A stretch of 64,000 bases of DNA from an uncultured Eubacterium sp. (GTDB lineage Bacteria > Bacillota > Clostridia > Oscillospirales > Acutalibacteraceae). A program made the translations under genes and the position numbers. Positions within the stretch are counted from its first letter, which is position 1. Every line of letters begins with the position of its first letter. A model generated the notes under the pieces. That model saw only the letters and a list, made by a program, of their open reading frames with translations, was not told where the DNA came from and did no database searches. Positions 44,095-54,082 of the stretch are shown here, piece by piece. The stretch lies in the NCBI RefSeq assembly GCF_934525195.1, contig NZ_CAKSZA010000005.1, forward strand, positions 102,439 to 166,438. Reading direction: 5' to 3'.

Positions 44095-45783
44095 TCACAC
44101 TAACTCCTTCCCATTCTCCCAACCCCAAGCAAAGCCTTTGTAAGTTTTAATCCAACTTTCAAGGCTTTGTATTTTTATTTCACCGATATTGTGAGCAACC
44201 ATACCGTTGCCGATATAGATACCGACATGACCGTAGGGGTTGGAGGCATAACCATAAACTGTTGCTCCTACAGGTATCTTGCTCCAATCACTTGATACTG
44301 CCCACATATCTGCCGCACATAAAGCACAGTGAGCTGAACCTCTTGAACCTGTAACAGCTTGGTATACATCTGCAACCCAAGCCTGACAGTAACCTGAACG
44401 GGCAGAAATACCGTATTTAGCCGAATTTGTCGCTACCGCAACGATTTTCTTCTGCGTGTCATTGACCGTTTCGTTTGAAAAGTCAAGGTCTTTAATGTCA
44501 ATACTGCCACCACCCGATACTCCGCCGATGTTGTAGATAAGCGATGCCCAAAGCTTGTTGTTTTTGTCACTCATCAATTCGGCTAAATATTTCTTTTGCG
44601 TATCATTAAACGAGTAAGAGGTTGACATATCCTCAGCACTCTTGCCGGTTAAGGTTATTACAAGATATTTCTTTTCAACTTGCTCTGTTGTTTCGATTGT
44701 ATTCCCCTGCTCATCGGTTGATTCTTTCGTTACCGTTTCTGTCCGTGTTTCAACAGATTTTGATATGCCGTTCATATCCCAAAAGATTGATGATAAAATT
44801 GCCTTTTTGTTTTCGTCAACAGTAGCGACTTCCATAGGGTTGTTTTCATCGGTAGTAGTCTTAACTGCATAGATAGATAAAATATCTTTCCAATTAGAGC
44901 GACTGCCGATTACTTCTACTCCGTCAAAACTGCCTGATGATTTAATTTCGTCAATCTTGTCATCAAATTCATTGTTGATTTGCTGAATTACAGAAGTTAT
45001 ATTCATACCGCTTTGCGATGTTTCACTTGAAAAGAATATACCGTAAAATGATGAACATAAGGCGGCTATAAGACTTATTAAAATGATTATGACAACAGAT
45101 ACCCAACCACCTGCAATAATCGCATTAACAAGTGCTTTCGTGCTTTCAATCATAGCTTTGATTGCTCTTTTAGTTGCTCTTGCGGCTTTCTTTGCACCTT
45201 TGGCAAATTGCTTTGCCGTTTCTTTAGCTATTTGAGATGATTTGTTAATGGCTTTTGCTGTGTCTTTCACAGATTGTTTGCTTGCATTTATAATAGGTTG
45301 GTTTGATTTAACGGCAGATACGGTTTCTTTTGTTTTGATACTGCTTGCACTACGGACTTTGTTTTGAGTATTCTTTGGTGTGTTTTTAGATATATTATCA
45401 TCGGTCTTAACGGTTTCGGTTTGTGCTTTGGGTGTGTATCTATCAGGGTTATTTATCTTGCTTTTATCTTTTTTAATCTTTCTTTTTGCTCGAACTTCTT
45501 CAATAGATTGTTCGAGTTTTTTTGTATTCTTAACAGTTTCGTTTACACTCTTTTTGCCTTGCTTGTTGAAAAGATAAACTGCGTTCTCCGATACACTTTT
45601 AGCATTATTCTGAACTTTATCAATAGCATAATTAACAGGGCTTTCGGAATTATCGCTGACATTTTCCGATACCTTTTCTTTCACTTTTAAAGCTATCCCT
45701 TTAGCCTTTTCTGTAGCTATACCAAGATTGTCAGCAGTTTTAAGAGTTTTCTCGGTAACCTTTTTAATTTCAATCTCGCTCAT
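44095..45783 (-). CDS. Conjugation peptidoglycan hydrolase (NlpC/P60-CHAP type)
   Basis: This 562-residue protein has a long charged, helical N-terminal region (about 1-205) rich in Lys and Asn. One membrane segment (about 225-250) follows, then a stalk region, and a C-terminal cysteine peptidase-like domain (about 455-560). The domain has the catalytic Cys in SGYCQAWVADVY and His in GHVGIYIGNGMVAHN. It should open the cell wall locally for the type IV secretion channel, like VirB1-type proteins of Gram-positive elements. It follows sortase B by one base. Confidence 0.85.
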   Translation of the reverse strand: MSEIEIKKVTEKTLKTADNLGIATEKAKGIALKVKEKVSENVSDNSESPVNYAIDKVQNNAKSVSENAVYLFNKQGKKSVNETVKNTKKLEQSIEEVRAKRKIKKDKSKINNPDRYTPKAQTETVKTDDNISKNTPKNTQNKVRSASSIKTKETVSAVKSNQPIINASKQSVKDTAKAINKSSQIAKETAKQFAKGAKKAARATKRAIKAMIESTKALVNAIIAGGWVSVVIIILISLIAALCSSFYGIFFSSETSQSGMNITSVIQQINNEFDDKIDEIKSSGSFDGVEVIGSRSNWKDILSIYAVKTTTDENNPMEVATVDENKKAILSSIFWDMNGISKSVETRTETVTKESTDEQGNTIETTEQVEKKYLVITLTGKSAEDMSTSYSFNDTQKKYLAELMSDKNNKLWASLIYNIGGVSGGGSIDIKDLDFSNETVNDTQKKIVAVATNSAKYGISARSGYCQAWVADVYQAVTGSRGSAHCALCAADMWAVSSDWSKIPVGATVYGYASNPYGHVGIYIGNGMVAHNIGEIKIQSLESWIKTYKGFAWGWENGKELV

Positions 45784-45784
45784 A

Positions 45785-46516
45785 TCACTTCACCTTTTTG
45801 GCAACCACTACAAGCCTGCCGTTTTCTTGACTGTATTCGCAAGTGGATAGCGTTATTAACTTATCACCGTAGCCGCACGATACATCGGTGTTGTAGTATT
45901 CGCTTTCTTTGCATTTTGATATATACGAATTAAATTCATCGAAAGAATCAAAGACAGTATAATTTTGATAATCGAATTTGCTCGGTGTGGTTTTGAATAC
46001 ACATACAACCTCATACTTTCCTAAATCTACAAGCGTATCAAAGTGAATGTATCTGTGCTTTTCAAAAAACTCTTTTGATTTGTATTTATTCAAATCGCCG
46101 AACATAGTGTTATCTCGCATATTGTGACCGTAGATAACTATATTGTCGGTAAGTTTCATCGTATCGCTTTTCTCACTTAAATACGGTGTACCGTAATATG
46201 AATACTCTTTATTAAAATTACGGTGCAAATAGTAATCAGGCGTACTGCTTTTCATAACAGGATAATTTATGTGCGTACCGTCAATTTTTATCCAACCTAC
46301 AAAGTCGGAATTTTCCGTGTTCAATTCGATATATCTTTTAAGTTTCTCATCTGTATAATCAGAACTGTCATCTTCAACTTGAACAGATGAAGCAATATTT
46401 TCAAATACTTCATATTGCTTTTTATCCTCAATAGTTTCTTTAACAACAAAATACATACTGATTGAAAAAGCAGATATGAAGAATACAAGTAAAATAACAA
46501 AAACAGATTTTTTCAT
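45785..46516 (-). CDS. srtB: Class B sortase
   Basis: A 243-residue sortase B with an N-terminal membrane anchor (about 3-25). The catalytic triad is His in NIVIYGHNM, Cys in ITLSTCEYS and Arg in NGRLVVV. The GWIKIDGTHINYPVM segment is the usual class B start. Sortases in these elements may anchor element-encoded surface proteins; no clear substrate is seen in the visible part of the element. The start at 46516 has AAGGAG. Confidence 0.93.
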   Translation of the reverse strand: MKKSVFVILLVFFISAFSISMYFVVKETIEDKKQYEVFENIASSVQVEDDSSDYTDEKLKRYIELNTENSDFVGWIKIDGTHINYPVMKSSTPDYYLHRNFNKEYSYYGTPYLSEKSDTMKLTDNIVIYGHNMRDNTMFGDLNKYKSKEFFEKHRYIHFDTLVDLGKYEVVCVFKTTPSKFDYQNYTVFDSFDEFNSYISKCKESEYYNTDVSCGYGDKLITLSTCEYSQENGRLVVVAKKVK

Positions 46517-46586
46517 AGTGTATAACTCCTTAAAAAACAATGCCACCGACATTAAGTCAGCGGCACTGTATGATTGTATTTAATAA

Positions 46587-48917
46587 TTAGATAGCCTCTC
46601 CCGGTTTTGATGTCATCAACTTGTAGAGTTGTGTATCCTTTGGAAATTTATTTACAAACGGCACAAGATTACTGCCTATCTTCATTAGTCCTTGACCTGC
46701 GTCCTTGTTTGTAAAATACTGCGTTTGGTTAGGCGTGATTTCAAGAAGCCTTGAAAGTTCAAGCACATCACTTGCTTTTTGATTAAGCATAATAACGAAC
46801 TCGGAATTTGATACCATAGTTCTTGCTGTGTTGCTTTCAAGCATATCTCCCACATTCTGTGTAATACCTATCGCAAACGCTCCGTATTTTCTTACTCGTT
46901 TCCAAATACGGTAAAGGAATTTTGCCGTATATTGATGAGCAAAAAGCAAATACATCTCATCAATAAAGATATATGTTTGTCGCCTTTTCTCTCTGTTTGA
47001 AGTAATCTTGTTTAAAAGATTATCAAGTACGATAAGCATACCTACAGGCAGAAGCGAATCACCGAGTTCAAGAATGTCATATGATATTAGCCTGTTGTTA
47101 ATATCAACATTGGTAGGCTGTGCAAAAGTGTTAAGCGAACCGTCGGTAAATAACTCAATGGCAAGTGCCAAATCATGTGCCTCGGTTTCCTTTTGCTTTA
47201 ACAGTTCTTCTCTAAAATCTTTGAGAGTAGGCTGCTGTGTGCTGTAATTGTTTTTGATATATCCGTCATAAACATTCTTGCAGCATCTGTCAATGATAGA
47301 CTTGTCTTTAGCGTCGGCAGATGTACCGAGTAACTGTTCGCAAAGGGACATAATAAATTCCGATTTTGTGGTTACGGGATTGCCCTCATCTTCATAGTTT
47401 GCATTCATATCCATAGCGTTAATATGGTTTGGTGAATTAGCGGATATGTTGATTACCTCTCCGCCGAATGCTTTAACAAGAGCGTTGTATTCTCTTTCAG
47501 GATCTATAATTACAATATCGGCATCGGGATTTGAAAGAAAGATTGATACAATATCTTCCTTAACCATAAATGATTTACCGCCACCGGGTACACCGAGTAC
47601 AATGCTGTTACCGTTAAGAAGCGAATGCCTATTAACAAATATCATATTGTTACTGATAGCATTTTGACCGTAATACGCTCCACCCGGATGACTGACCTCT
47701 TGAGCGTGAAACGGCATAAAAGACGCAAGCGATTCCGTTGTAAGCGTACGGTAACATTCAATTCTTTTAACGCCAAACGGTAAAACAGTATTAAGTCCGT
47801 CAAGCTGTTGATAACGAAGCGTTGCAAACTGTGCCGTGCTGTTCTCGGAAGCTTTTGCAAAAATACTTTCGGTTAAGTTATCAAGTTCCTGCTTACTGTC
47901 GGCAGTTATCACCATTGAAATTATCGTGTCATAAATTCTTTGGTCACGGTAACGCATATCGTTTCTGATTTCAAGTATTTCCTTTTCTCTTTGCTCAAGG
48001 TCATAATTGGTAGCACCGTAGTTTTGGTTTTGTGCCTGACGGCGATTGAAGTTCGCCTTATCCGATTGAACGCCAAGCAAAATGTTATCTACATCTTTGT
48101 TTGCTTCATCAACTGGAATAGGGATAAAATCAATAGAGAGCATTAAGTTTTTATTTATTGAAGTAAGCTCGGTTATGATATTATCATCAACAAATGTACC
48201 GTAATTACGAAGAAAAACAGTCCTGCAATACTGACCGTTAATCATCATATAGTCGCTGTTGAAGTCCATAGAATCGGGAGAAATATAGTCACGGACATCA
48301 CAGCCTTGATTTTGCAAAAGTTCAAAATCGAGATTGAAGTTTTCTTCACTCCCTGCACGGTAGAAATTATGGAATATCTTAAGCCTGTCGGTTGCGTTTA
48401 ACGGCTCGCATTTACTGCCAAGTGCAAAAAGATTTGTTGACAGGTTCTTTTCAATACGAGTAAAAAATGCTCGTGCGTCCTCATAGCACTTTTTATTTAC
48501 CGTAACGGTAAAATACTTATCCTGAACAATACACTCGGATGTTGCCGCTTTATTAAGCAGCATTTCGTTATATTCCTTACGATACACATCAAGATTATCA
48601 TAGTAATACGGCATAAGGATTGATTTTTCAAAATCTTCCTTATCAAATCTATGGTTGTTGATTGTGAGCTTAACGGTAACACCGTTTCCGAAAGAATTGA
48701 TAACTGCCCAATACTGACGCATTAAATCATTCTTTTCGTTTTCACAAGCGATATAGTAATTAACATCGGTAAAGAGAAATGTTTTGGAATACATATTTTT
48801 ACCGACAAGAAAAATGCCGTCTTTATAGACGGCTTTGATAGGAATAACATTTTGAACAGTTTTGGGTATAACGAACTTTTCCTGTTCAAGTTTTTTCATT
48901 TTATTGCGAGTTTTCAT
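46587..48917 (-). CDS. VirB4/TraE-like conjugation ATPase
   Basis: This 776-residue protein is the main ATPase of the transfer channel. Walker A is LGVPGGGKSFM near residue 447, Walker B is TYIFIDEMYLLF, and the arginine-finger region is AIGITQNVGDML. An N-terminal VirB4 domain is present. The ATG at 48917 is preferred, with AGGAGG twelve bases upstream, over an earlier in-frame ATG at 48941. It overlaps the PrgI gene by 17 bases. Confidence 0.92.
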   Translation of the reverse strand: MKTRNKMKKLEQEKFVIPKTVQNVIPIKAVYKDGIFLVGKNMYSKTFLFTDVNYYIACENEKNDLMRQYWAVINSFGNGVTVKLTINNHRFDKEDFEKSILMPYYYDNLDVYRKEYNEMLLNKAATSECIVQDKYFTVTVNKKCYEDARAFFTRIEKNLSTNLFALGSKCEPLNATDRLKIFHNFYRAGSEENFNLDFELLQNQGCDVRDYISPDSMDFNSDYMMINGQYCRTVFLRNYGTFVDDNIITELTSINKNLMLSIDFIPIPVDEANKDVDNILLGVQSDKANFNRRQAQNQNYGATNYDLEQREKEILEIRNDMRYRDQRIYDTIISMVITADSKQELDNLTESIFAKASENSTAQFATLRYQQLDGLNTVLPFGVKRIECYRTLTTESLASFMPFHAQEVSHPGGAYYGQNAISNNMIFVNRHSLLNGNSIVLGVPGGGKSFMVKEDIVSIFLSNPDADIVIIDPEREYNALVKAFGGEVINISANSPNHINAMDMNANYEDEGNPVTTKSEFIMSLCEQLLGTSADAKDKSIIDRCCKNVYDGYIKNNYSTQQPTLKDFREELLKQKETEAHDLALAIELFTDGSLNTFAQPTNVDINNRLISYDILELGDSLLPVGMLIVLDNLLNKITSNREKRRQTYIFIDEMYLLFAHQYTAKFLYRIWKRVRKYGAFAIGITQNVGDMLESNTARTMVSNSEFVIMLNQKASDVLELSRLLEITPNQTQYFTNKDAGQGLMKIGSNLVPFVNKFPKDTQLYKLMTSKPGEAI

Positions 48918-49275
48918 TATTCTTGAAAACCTCCTTTTCATTTTGTTTAATCATTTCTTTATTCTCAATATGAGTTTTGCTTTCTGCTTTAAAAACAAGT
49001 CTTTTGGGAATTAAGAGTTCCGATTTTATCCACGCACAGGCAAATTTTTCAAAAGTCATACCGTGGTATGTTACAAAACCCAAAGCAGCAAACGGTGCGG
49101 CAAGCAGTATGCACAGCCACGATATTGTATCGGTACTGAGCTTATCTTTAAGCAATATATATGATACTATTGCAACGCCGACAGCAAGAAATGAAAATAT
49201 CAACTGTCGCATACTCAGTCCGAAATACACCTTTTCACGATAATCTCTAAACTCTTTATTGATTTGTATTTGCAT
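48901..49275 (-). CDS. PrgI-family conjugation membrane protein
   Basis: A 124-residue protein starting MQIQINKEFRDYREKVYFGL, the PrgI signature. Two membrane segments follow (about 27-42 and 52-70), then a basic cytoplasmic tail. It corresponds to the VirB3-like position of Gram-positive channels, directly before VirB4. AGGAGG precedes the start. Confidence 0.9.
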   Translation of the reverse strand: MQIQINKEFRDYREKVYFGLSMRQLIFSFLAVGVAIVSYILLKDKLSTDTISWLCILLAAPFAALGFVTYHGMTFEKFACAWIKSELLIPKRLVFKAESKTHIENKEMIKQNEKEVFKNNENSQ

Positions 49276-49286
49276 TATTTACCTCC

Positions 49287-50123
49287 TTAAAGTCCCATCA
49301 TTTCCCGTACAATACGGTCTGATGTTTTAACCGCTCCGACAAGTACAAGCATATTGAATATGAGTTCACCCACATATTTCCACACCATAGTTACCGCAGG
49401 TGCAGTTGTATCAACTTGCGGCGGTGACGCTGCAAATAGTGAGAATATGACGCAGGCAAGAACAATAATTGCACCTTCCAAGCATACTGCACAATAGCTT
49501 TTGATAAAAGACTTGCCAACATGCTGTGACGGCTCTCCTGCAAATGTTGAAAGCGGTATCGGTGCAATGGCAGTATACATATACAACTTAAAAAATCTGC
49601 CGTAAACAGTCATTATCATAATAAATGACAAAACTGTTATCAGCAGACTTCCTATTAGTGTTACTGCCCACAACGGTATACTTTCAAAGAAATCGCAATT
49701 TTCAATAGCCGTAATCATTTCTTGTGGCAATGTCGTTTTGTTTGCTTGTCCGAATCCGGCAGAAGTCATTATTGTTGAGATTGTACCTTGAACAATTTTG
49801 AACAAAGAAAGCATTAAATCAAGTCCGTAGGTTATTGCACCTTTTGCAAGTGCAAAACGGATAAACAGTCTAAATGCGTGTTCGGGTTTCTTAACTTCGG
49901 CAAATGAACCGCAGGTTTTCATAACACCGACAACAAAGAACAAAACAAGCAGAGCTGTACCGATTACCTGCAATGCTCCGTTAATATCGAGTATGACATT
50001 CCATATTTTACCGCCTTTGAATTCTTCGGGTGTAGCGGTCAGCAATCCCCATATCTCTGTCAGCTTATCATTCCAAGTTTCAAGAGCGTTTTCAAGATTG
50101 CGTACTACCCAGTTATCTGACAT
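49287..50123 (-). CDS. VirB6/TrbL-like channel protein
   Basis: This 278-residue polytopic protein has about six membrane segments and the conserved TAIAPIPLSTFAGEPSQHVG loop of the CD1107/TrbL-like family in Tn1549-type elements. It should form the inner-membrane part of the transfer channel. The start at 50123 has AAAGGAG; the frame extending to 50243 crosses a terminator hairpin and has no ribosome site. Confidence 0.88.
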   Translation of the reverse strand: MSDNWVVRNLENALETWNDKLTEIWGLLTATPEEFKGGKIWNVILDINGALQVIGTALLVLFFVVGVMKTCGSFAEVKKPEHAFRLFIRFALAKGAITYGLDLMLSLFKIVQGTISTIMTSAGFGQANKTTLPQEMITAIENCDFFESIPLWAVTLIGSLLITVLSFIMIMTVYGRFFKLYMYTAIAPIPLSTFAGEPSQHVGKSFIKSYCAVCLEGAIIVLACVIFSLFAASPPQVDTTAPAVTMVWKYVGELIFNMLVLVGAVKTSDRIVREMMGL

Positions 50124-50149
50124 AATTTCATCTCCTTTTGTAAAATAGA

Positions 50150-50185
50150 AAATCCCAAACGGTATTGATTTTCCGTTTGAGATTT
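50150..50185 (-). terminator. Terminator of the inserted ATPase gene
   Basis: Thirteen-base arms with one mismatch (50150-50162 and 50173-50185) follow the ATPase stop by about 48 bases on the minus strand. It lies between that gene and VirB6. Confidence 0.6.
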
Positions 50186-50232
50186 GTTTGTAGTAATATA
50201 TTTGGTTATTTGAGGATTTTACAGTACCTAAT

Positions 50233-51558
50233 CTAAAAATCATTAAGCAAAAATCCCATATAAAGCGGTAAGGTTAAAATATTATTCTCTTCACCTATAT
50301 TATAATCACCAAGTTTTATTGCGCTGTCAAGGTGATATACCTCTGTGTTTTTTAAAACAGTTTTCAGGCTTTTGGTATTTCCTTTAGTTGCTTTGACTTC
50401 TATAGGCGTACATTTACCTTTATATCTTATGAAGAAATCAATTTCAAGTCCTGAATCTTTATGAAAATAATAAAGTTTTCTACCCATTTTTGTAAAAAAG
50501 TCCGCCATAAGATTTTCAAAAATTGCGCCTTTATATCCCAATAAATTTCCGCTTAAGACATCAAACTGAGTACCGTCCTCAAGCATACTGATAAACAAGC
50601 CTGTATCCACCATGTACACCTTAAATATGTCTTCGTTAGCATTACCTTCAAGCGGCAATTCTGTAGTAAAAAGATTATAGCATCTTGTAATAATTCCCGC
50701 ATCTTCAATCCATTGAAGGCTACCCGCAAATCGGGATGCGGTTGATCCCTTTTTAATAACTGAATACTGAAACTTTTTATTTTCTTTCGCTAACTGTTTC
50801 GGTATGGACTGAAAGCACTCTTTGATTAATGATTTGTCCTTTGAGTTTGCGTATTTCACCATATCATCTTCATAAGAACGGACAATATCTCTTTGCATTT
50901 GAAGAACAGTATTCATCTGCTTTGTATCGACAAAAGTCTGAACAACATCAGGCATACCGCCAACTGCAACATATTGCAAAAGTAATTGGCGATATCTGTT
51001 ATGCAAAGCCTCTTCAACAGGTGTTTTTGCAATCAAATGCTCTTTTAATTTTTCAATCAACATTTCATTAATTCCGTTAGCCCATAAGAATTCTTCAAAA
51101 TCCAGCGGATACATAGTTATTACTGTTTCATATCCGACAGGCACTGATTTAGGTTCTTTACCATAGCCTTTAACTCCAAGCAGCGAGCCTGTGCCGATAA
51201 CATCATATCTACCATCTGTTTTGAAAAATTTCAATGCTGTTCTTGCCTCAGGACATTCCTGAATTTCATCCAAAATGATTACTGTTTCATTCGGCACAAA
51301 CATTACATTAGGTCCTAACACTGCAGACATCATCATTGTGAGATTATCCACCTCTAATGAGCCGGAAAATACAGACACATAATCAGGATTTGAAAAGAAA
51401 TTGATATACACCACATATTTATAATTTTCTTCTGCAAATTTCTTTACAGAGTATGTTTTGCCGCACTGACGGCAGCCTTTAACAATTAACGGCTTATGAT
51501 TTTTAGTGTTTTTCCATTTAATTAAATCCTGTTCAATTTTTCTTTTTAGCAAGTCCAT
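50233..51558 (-). CDS. DUF4143-type AAA ATPase, cargo inside the transfer operon
   Basis: A 441-residue protein. The AAA_14 ATPase domain has Walker A IVKGCRQCGKTYS and Walker B TVIILDEIQECPEA. A C-terminal DUF4143 region shows the restriction-nuclease-like GLEIDFFIRYKG and PIEVKATKG motifs. The family is common and its role is unclear. It sits between the pilin and VirB6 genes, which are normally adjacent. It has its own promoter, upstream repeats and terminator, so it is an insertion. A GTG three bases before the ATG is an alternative start. Confidence 0.85.
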   Translation of the reverse strand: MDLLKRKIEQDLIKWKNTKNHKPLIVKGCRQCGKTYSVKKFAEENYKYVVYINFFSNPDYVSVFSGSLEVDNLTMMMSAVLGPNVMFVPNETVIILDEIQECPEARTALKFFKTDGRYDVIGTGSLLGVKGYGKEPKSVPVGYETVITMYPLDFEEFLWANGINEMLIEKLKEHLIAKTPVEEALHNRYRQLLLQYVAVGGMPDVVQTFVDTKQMNTVLQMQRDIVRSYEDDMVKYANSKDKSLIKECFQSIPKQLAKENKKFQYSVIKKGSTASRFAGSLQWIEDAGIITRCYNLFTTELPLEGNANEDIFKVYMVDTGLFISMLEDGTQFDVLSGNLLGYKGAIFENLMADFFTKMGRKLYYFHKDSGLEIDFFIRYKGKCTPIEVKATKGNTKSLKTVLKNTEVYHLDSAIKLGDYNIGEENNILTLPLYMGFLLNDF

Positions 51559-51589
51559 CACCCTTTATATTATTGCTTTATACACTCTT

Positions 51590-51660
51590 ATTATACAATA
51601 AAATTAAACTTTTTCAAGGGAGTTTTACCAAAAATCATAAACTTTTTCGAGCGAGTTTTT
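51590..51660 (-). promoter_or_regulatory. Promoter and direct repeats before the ATPase gene
   Basis: On the minus strand TTGAAA (plus 51612-51617) and TATAAT (51590-51595) are 16 bases apart. Two 22-base repeats, AAACTTTTTC-AG-GAGTTTT, at 51606-51627 and 51639-51660 are offset by 33 bases (three helical turns). The first covers the TTGAAA box, so it may be an operator. Confidence 0.55.
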
Positions 51661-51733
51661 TGAACTTTTGAATATTTTTCGTTGAAGTATAGAATGAATG
51701 GAAATGCTTTTGTTTATATCATATTGCACTAAT

Positions 51734-52090
51734 TTATCCCGTAATAAGATTAAGGATTTCTTTTGTAAATGTGATTACAACACCTCCGGCAAGGGTGAGA
51801 AATCCGTTAGAGCGCTGTGACGGATCGTGAGTTTGAAACGATAAGCCTACCTGAACAATACCCCAAGCGAGAATAATAAGTCCTACTGCTCGGATAAGAC
51901 CGAAAATAAAGGTTGAAAGATTGTTTACAACCGTAAGTGGATCATCGTCTGCAAAAGCTGTAACAGCAAAGCAGAACATTGTTGCAATAAGCGTTGCAAA
52001 AAACATAGTTGCCTTTGCAACAGCATTTGATTTTTTAGTGAGTGGTGAAGTTTTAACTTCATCACTCTTTTTTGTTTTGAATTTAAGCAT
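51734..52090 (-). CDS. VirB2-like pilin (Maff2 family)
   Basis: A 118-residue protein. The basic N-terminus is followed by a signal-like membrane segment ending AVTAFADDD (about 25-49). A second hydrophobic stretch (about 60-82) and a third short one near LAGGVVITFTKEILNLI match the Maff2/TrbC-like pilin layout of Tn1549-type elements. It follows VirD4 by 11 bases. The genes after it are displaced by the ATPase insertion. Confidence 0.82.
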   Translation of the reverse strand: MLKFKTKKSDEVKTSPLTKKSNAVAKATMFFATLIATMFCFAVTAFADDDPLTVVNNLSTFIFGLIRAVGLIILAWGIVQVGLSFQTHDPSQRSNGFLTLAGGVVITFTKEILNLITG

Positions 52091-52101
52091 AAGTTTTCCT
52101 C

Positions 52102-53901
52102 CTAAATATTGAACATCAGTTCAAGTTCTTCTTTTGTAATTAAGTCAAAATCATAATCGTCTGCAATATCATCTTTTTCCTGCTTTTTATCACTTTTAAT
52201 AAAAGTAAAAGTAATTGAGGCAATAGAAGATTTTTCTTTACCGTAAATAAAAGGCTTGGCTCCACCGTCTTCTGTATACTTCAAATTCGGATGTTTAAGA
52301 ATATCATACTTGAGGTCGATAACAGGTCTTTCACCACGGATAAAGAGAATTGCATATCGGTTATCAAGCATACGCACTTCGGCAGGCGTCATTAACTCTC
52401 TGCCTGATATTTGGTAGTTGGTAGAATAGTTACCGTTTCTGCCAAAACTTCGTGCGTATGTGTTTGTGTCGATAGTTTCCTTGCCGAGTTGCTCGGAAAC
52501 ATATTTGTGTGTTGATTGCTCATTTCCGCCGAGATAAAGAAATTGGTCGCAGTTGCCGACAATACTTTCCCATTGCTTTTCAAACAAGGCTTTAAGCTGA
52601 GAAAGATTTTGAAGTATTATTGATACGAAAATGTTTCTTGAACGCATTACGCTGAGTAGCTTATCAAAATCATCGGGTAATGATACATTCGCAAATTCAT
52701 CCATGAGGAAGTGTACGGGTATCGGTAACGCTCCGCCGTGCTTTTTGTCGGCACAATAAAAGAGTTGTTGAAACAGTTGAGTATATAAAATAGAGATAAG
52801 AAAATTAAAACTTGTATCGTTGTCGGGAATAACGGCAAACAAGGCTGTTTTCTTTTCTCCCATAGTTGATAAATCAAGTTCATCTGTCTTGGTTAAAGCT
52901 GCAAGGCTTTCAAGATTGAACTTTTCAAGTCTTGACATCAAGGTTATCTGAATTGATTTAAGCGTCTTTGACGAGCCTGAATGATAAGACTTGTAATACT
53001 TAACTGCTATGTGTTCGGGTTTCTCGGTTTCAAGATTATAAAACAGACGGTCAAGTGGTGTAAGGCACGGGCCGTCCTCGTCATCTTCAATAGCACCTGC
53101 ACGAAGCATATACATTACCATTGCAAAATTCTGTTCTTCTTCGGGTGCTTCATAGTGAAGATAAAAGATTAAAGCAAGTAAAAGCATTTGTGCCGCCGTA
53201 TCCCAAAACGGGTCATTAGTTTGCGAGCCTTTCGGTGTTGTGCTTTTGAAAAGATTAGTTACAAGCTTTTGTATGTCATTGTCATTTTCAAGATAAACAA
53301 ACGGATTGTAGCAATAGCTTTTTTCCATATCAATCAAATCAATAACCTTAACATCATAGCCTTTCTTTACAAGCAGATTACCGTCAGCCTTAACTATTTC
53401 GCCCTTTGGGTCGGGAATAACAAAAGAGGTGTTGCACTGCATTAAATTCGGCTTTGCGTAAAATCTTGTTTTACCTGCGCCGGCACCGCCACAGATTATC
53501 GTATTAAGATTTCGCCTGTGTTTTTTGCAGTTCATACCGATAGCGACATTATCAGTCAATATCTTGTTTTGATTTATCGGCTTTTGAATATACTTTTTAC
53601 CAACCTGTTTTGCTTTGCCCCACTTAGCAGAACCGTGTTCTTCGCCACGCCTGTAATTTTTCTTTGAAGAAAAATATACCAACAAAGTAATACCGTAGAT
53701 TAAAAGCAAAATGAGGACAGCTTTTAAACTGTCCTCACATAAGGTTATCTTAAACGGTTGTGCAAATACTTCGCCAAAGCTATTAAGAATTGATATTAAA
53801 CCGTTTGACATATACGGTGCAATCTTTAGACCAATATATATCAAAGGTACAACAAAAACTGCGAAAGCGATTGTTTCTGCTTTTTTGTTATCGTTCCTCA
53901 T
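52102..53901 (-). CDS. VirD4/TraG-type coupling protein
   Basis: This 599-residue protein has two N-terminal membrane segments (about 12-30 and 58-78). The TraG/VirD4 ATPase domain has Walker A ICGGAGAGKTRFY, Walker B PVHFLMDEFANV, and DPKGEIVKADG. It brings the relaxase-DNA complex to the secretion channel. It overlaps the small gene upstream by 14 bases. Confidence 0.93.
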   Translation of the reverse strand: MRNDNKKAETIAFAVFVVPLIYIGLKIAPYMSNGLISILNSFGEVFAQPFKITLCEDSLKAVLILLLIYGITLLVYFSSKKNYRRGEEHGSAKWGKAKQVGKKYIQKPINQNKILTDNVAIGMNCKKHRRNLNTIICGGAGAGKTRFYAKPNLMQCNTSFVIPDPKGEIVKADGNLLVKKGYDVKVIDLIDMEKSYCYNPFVYLENDNDIQKLVTNLFKSTTPKGSQTNDPFWDTAAQMLLLALIFYLHYEAPEEEQNFAMVMYMLRAGAIEDDEDGPCLTPLDRLFYNLETEKPEHIAVKYYKSYHSGSSKTLKSIQITLMSRLEKFNLESLAALTKTDELDLSTMGEKKTALFAVIPDNDTSFNFLISILYTQLFQQLFYCADKKHGGALPIPVHFLMDEFANVSLPDDFDKLLSVMRSRNIFVSIILQNLSQLKALFEKQWESIVGNCDQFLYLGGNEQSTHKYVSEQLGKETIDTNTYARSFGRNGNYSTNYQISGRELMTPAEVRMLDNRYAILFIRGERPVIDLKYDILKHPNLKYTEDGGAKPFIYGKEKSSIASITFTFIKSDKKQEKDDIADDYDFDLITKEELELMFNI

Positions 53902-54079
53902 TTTGCTTTACCACCTTTATCTTTTTGGTAGGTGCTTTGCAAACCTTTAACAGCACTTCATCTACGGCAGCGGTTTCTCTTTTATCGCTGATTAAATCTG
54001 TGCGTAAATCATTGAGAGCACGAATAACTACGCCTTGTTCAAAATCATCAAGAACTAAATGGTAGCGTTCTTCTTTCAT
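53888..54079 (-). CDS. 63-residue conserved element protein
   Basis: A short protein starting MKEERYHLVLDDFEQGVVIR and continuing ALNDLRTDLISDKR. It is a helical, charged sequence found immediately before virD4 in Tn1549-like elements. It overlaps virD4 by 14 bases. Function unknown. Confidence 0.75.
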   Translation of the reverse strand: MKEERYHLVLDDFEQGVVIRALNDLRTDLISDKRETAAVDEVLLKVCKAPTKKIKVVKQNEER

Positions 54080-54082
54080 ATA

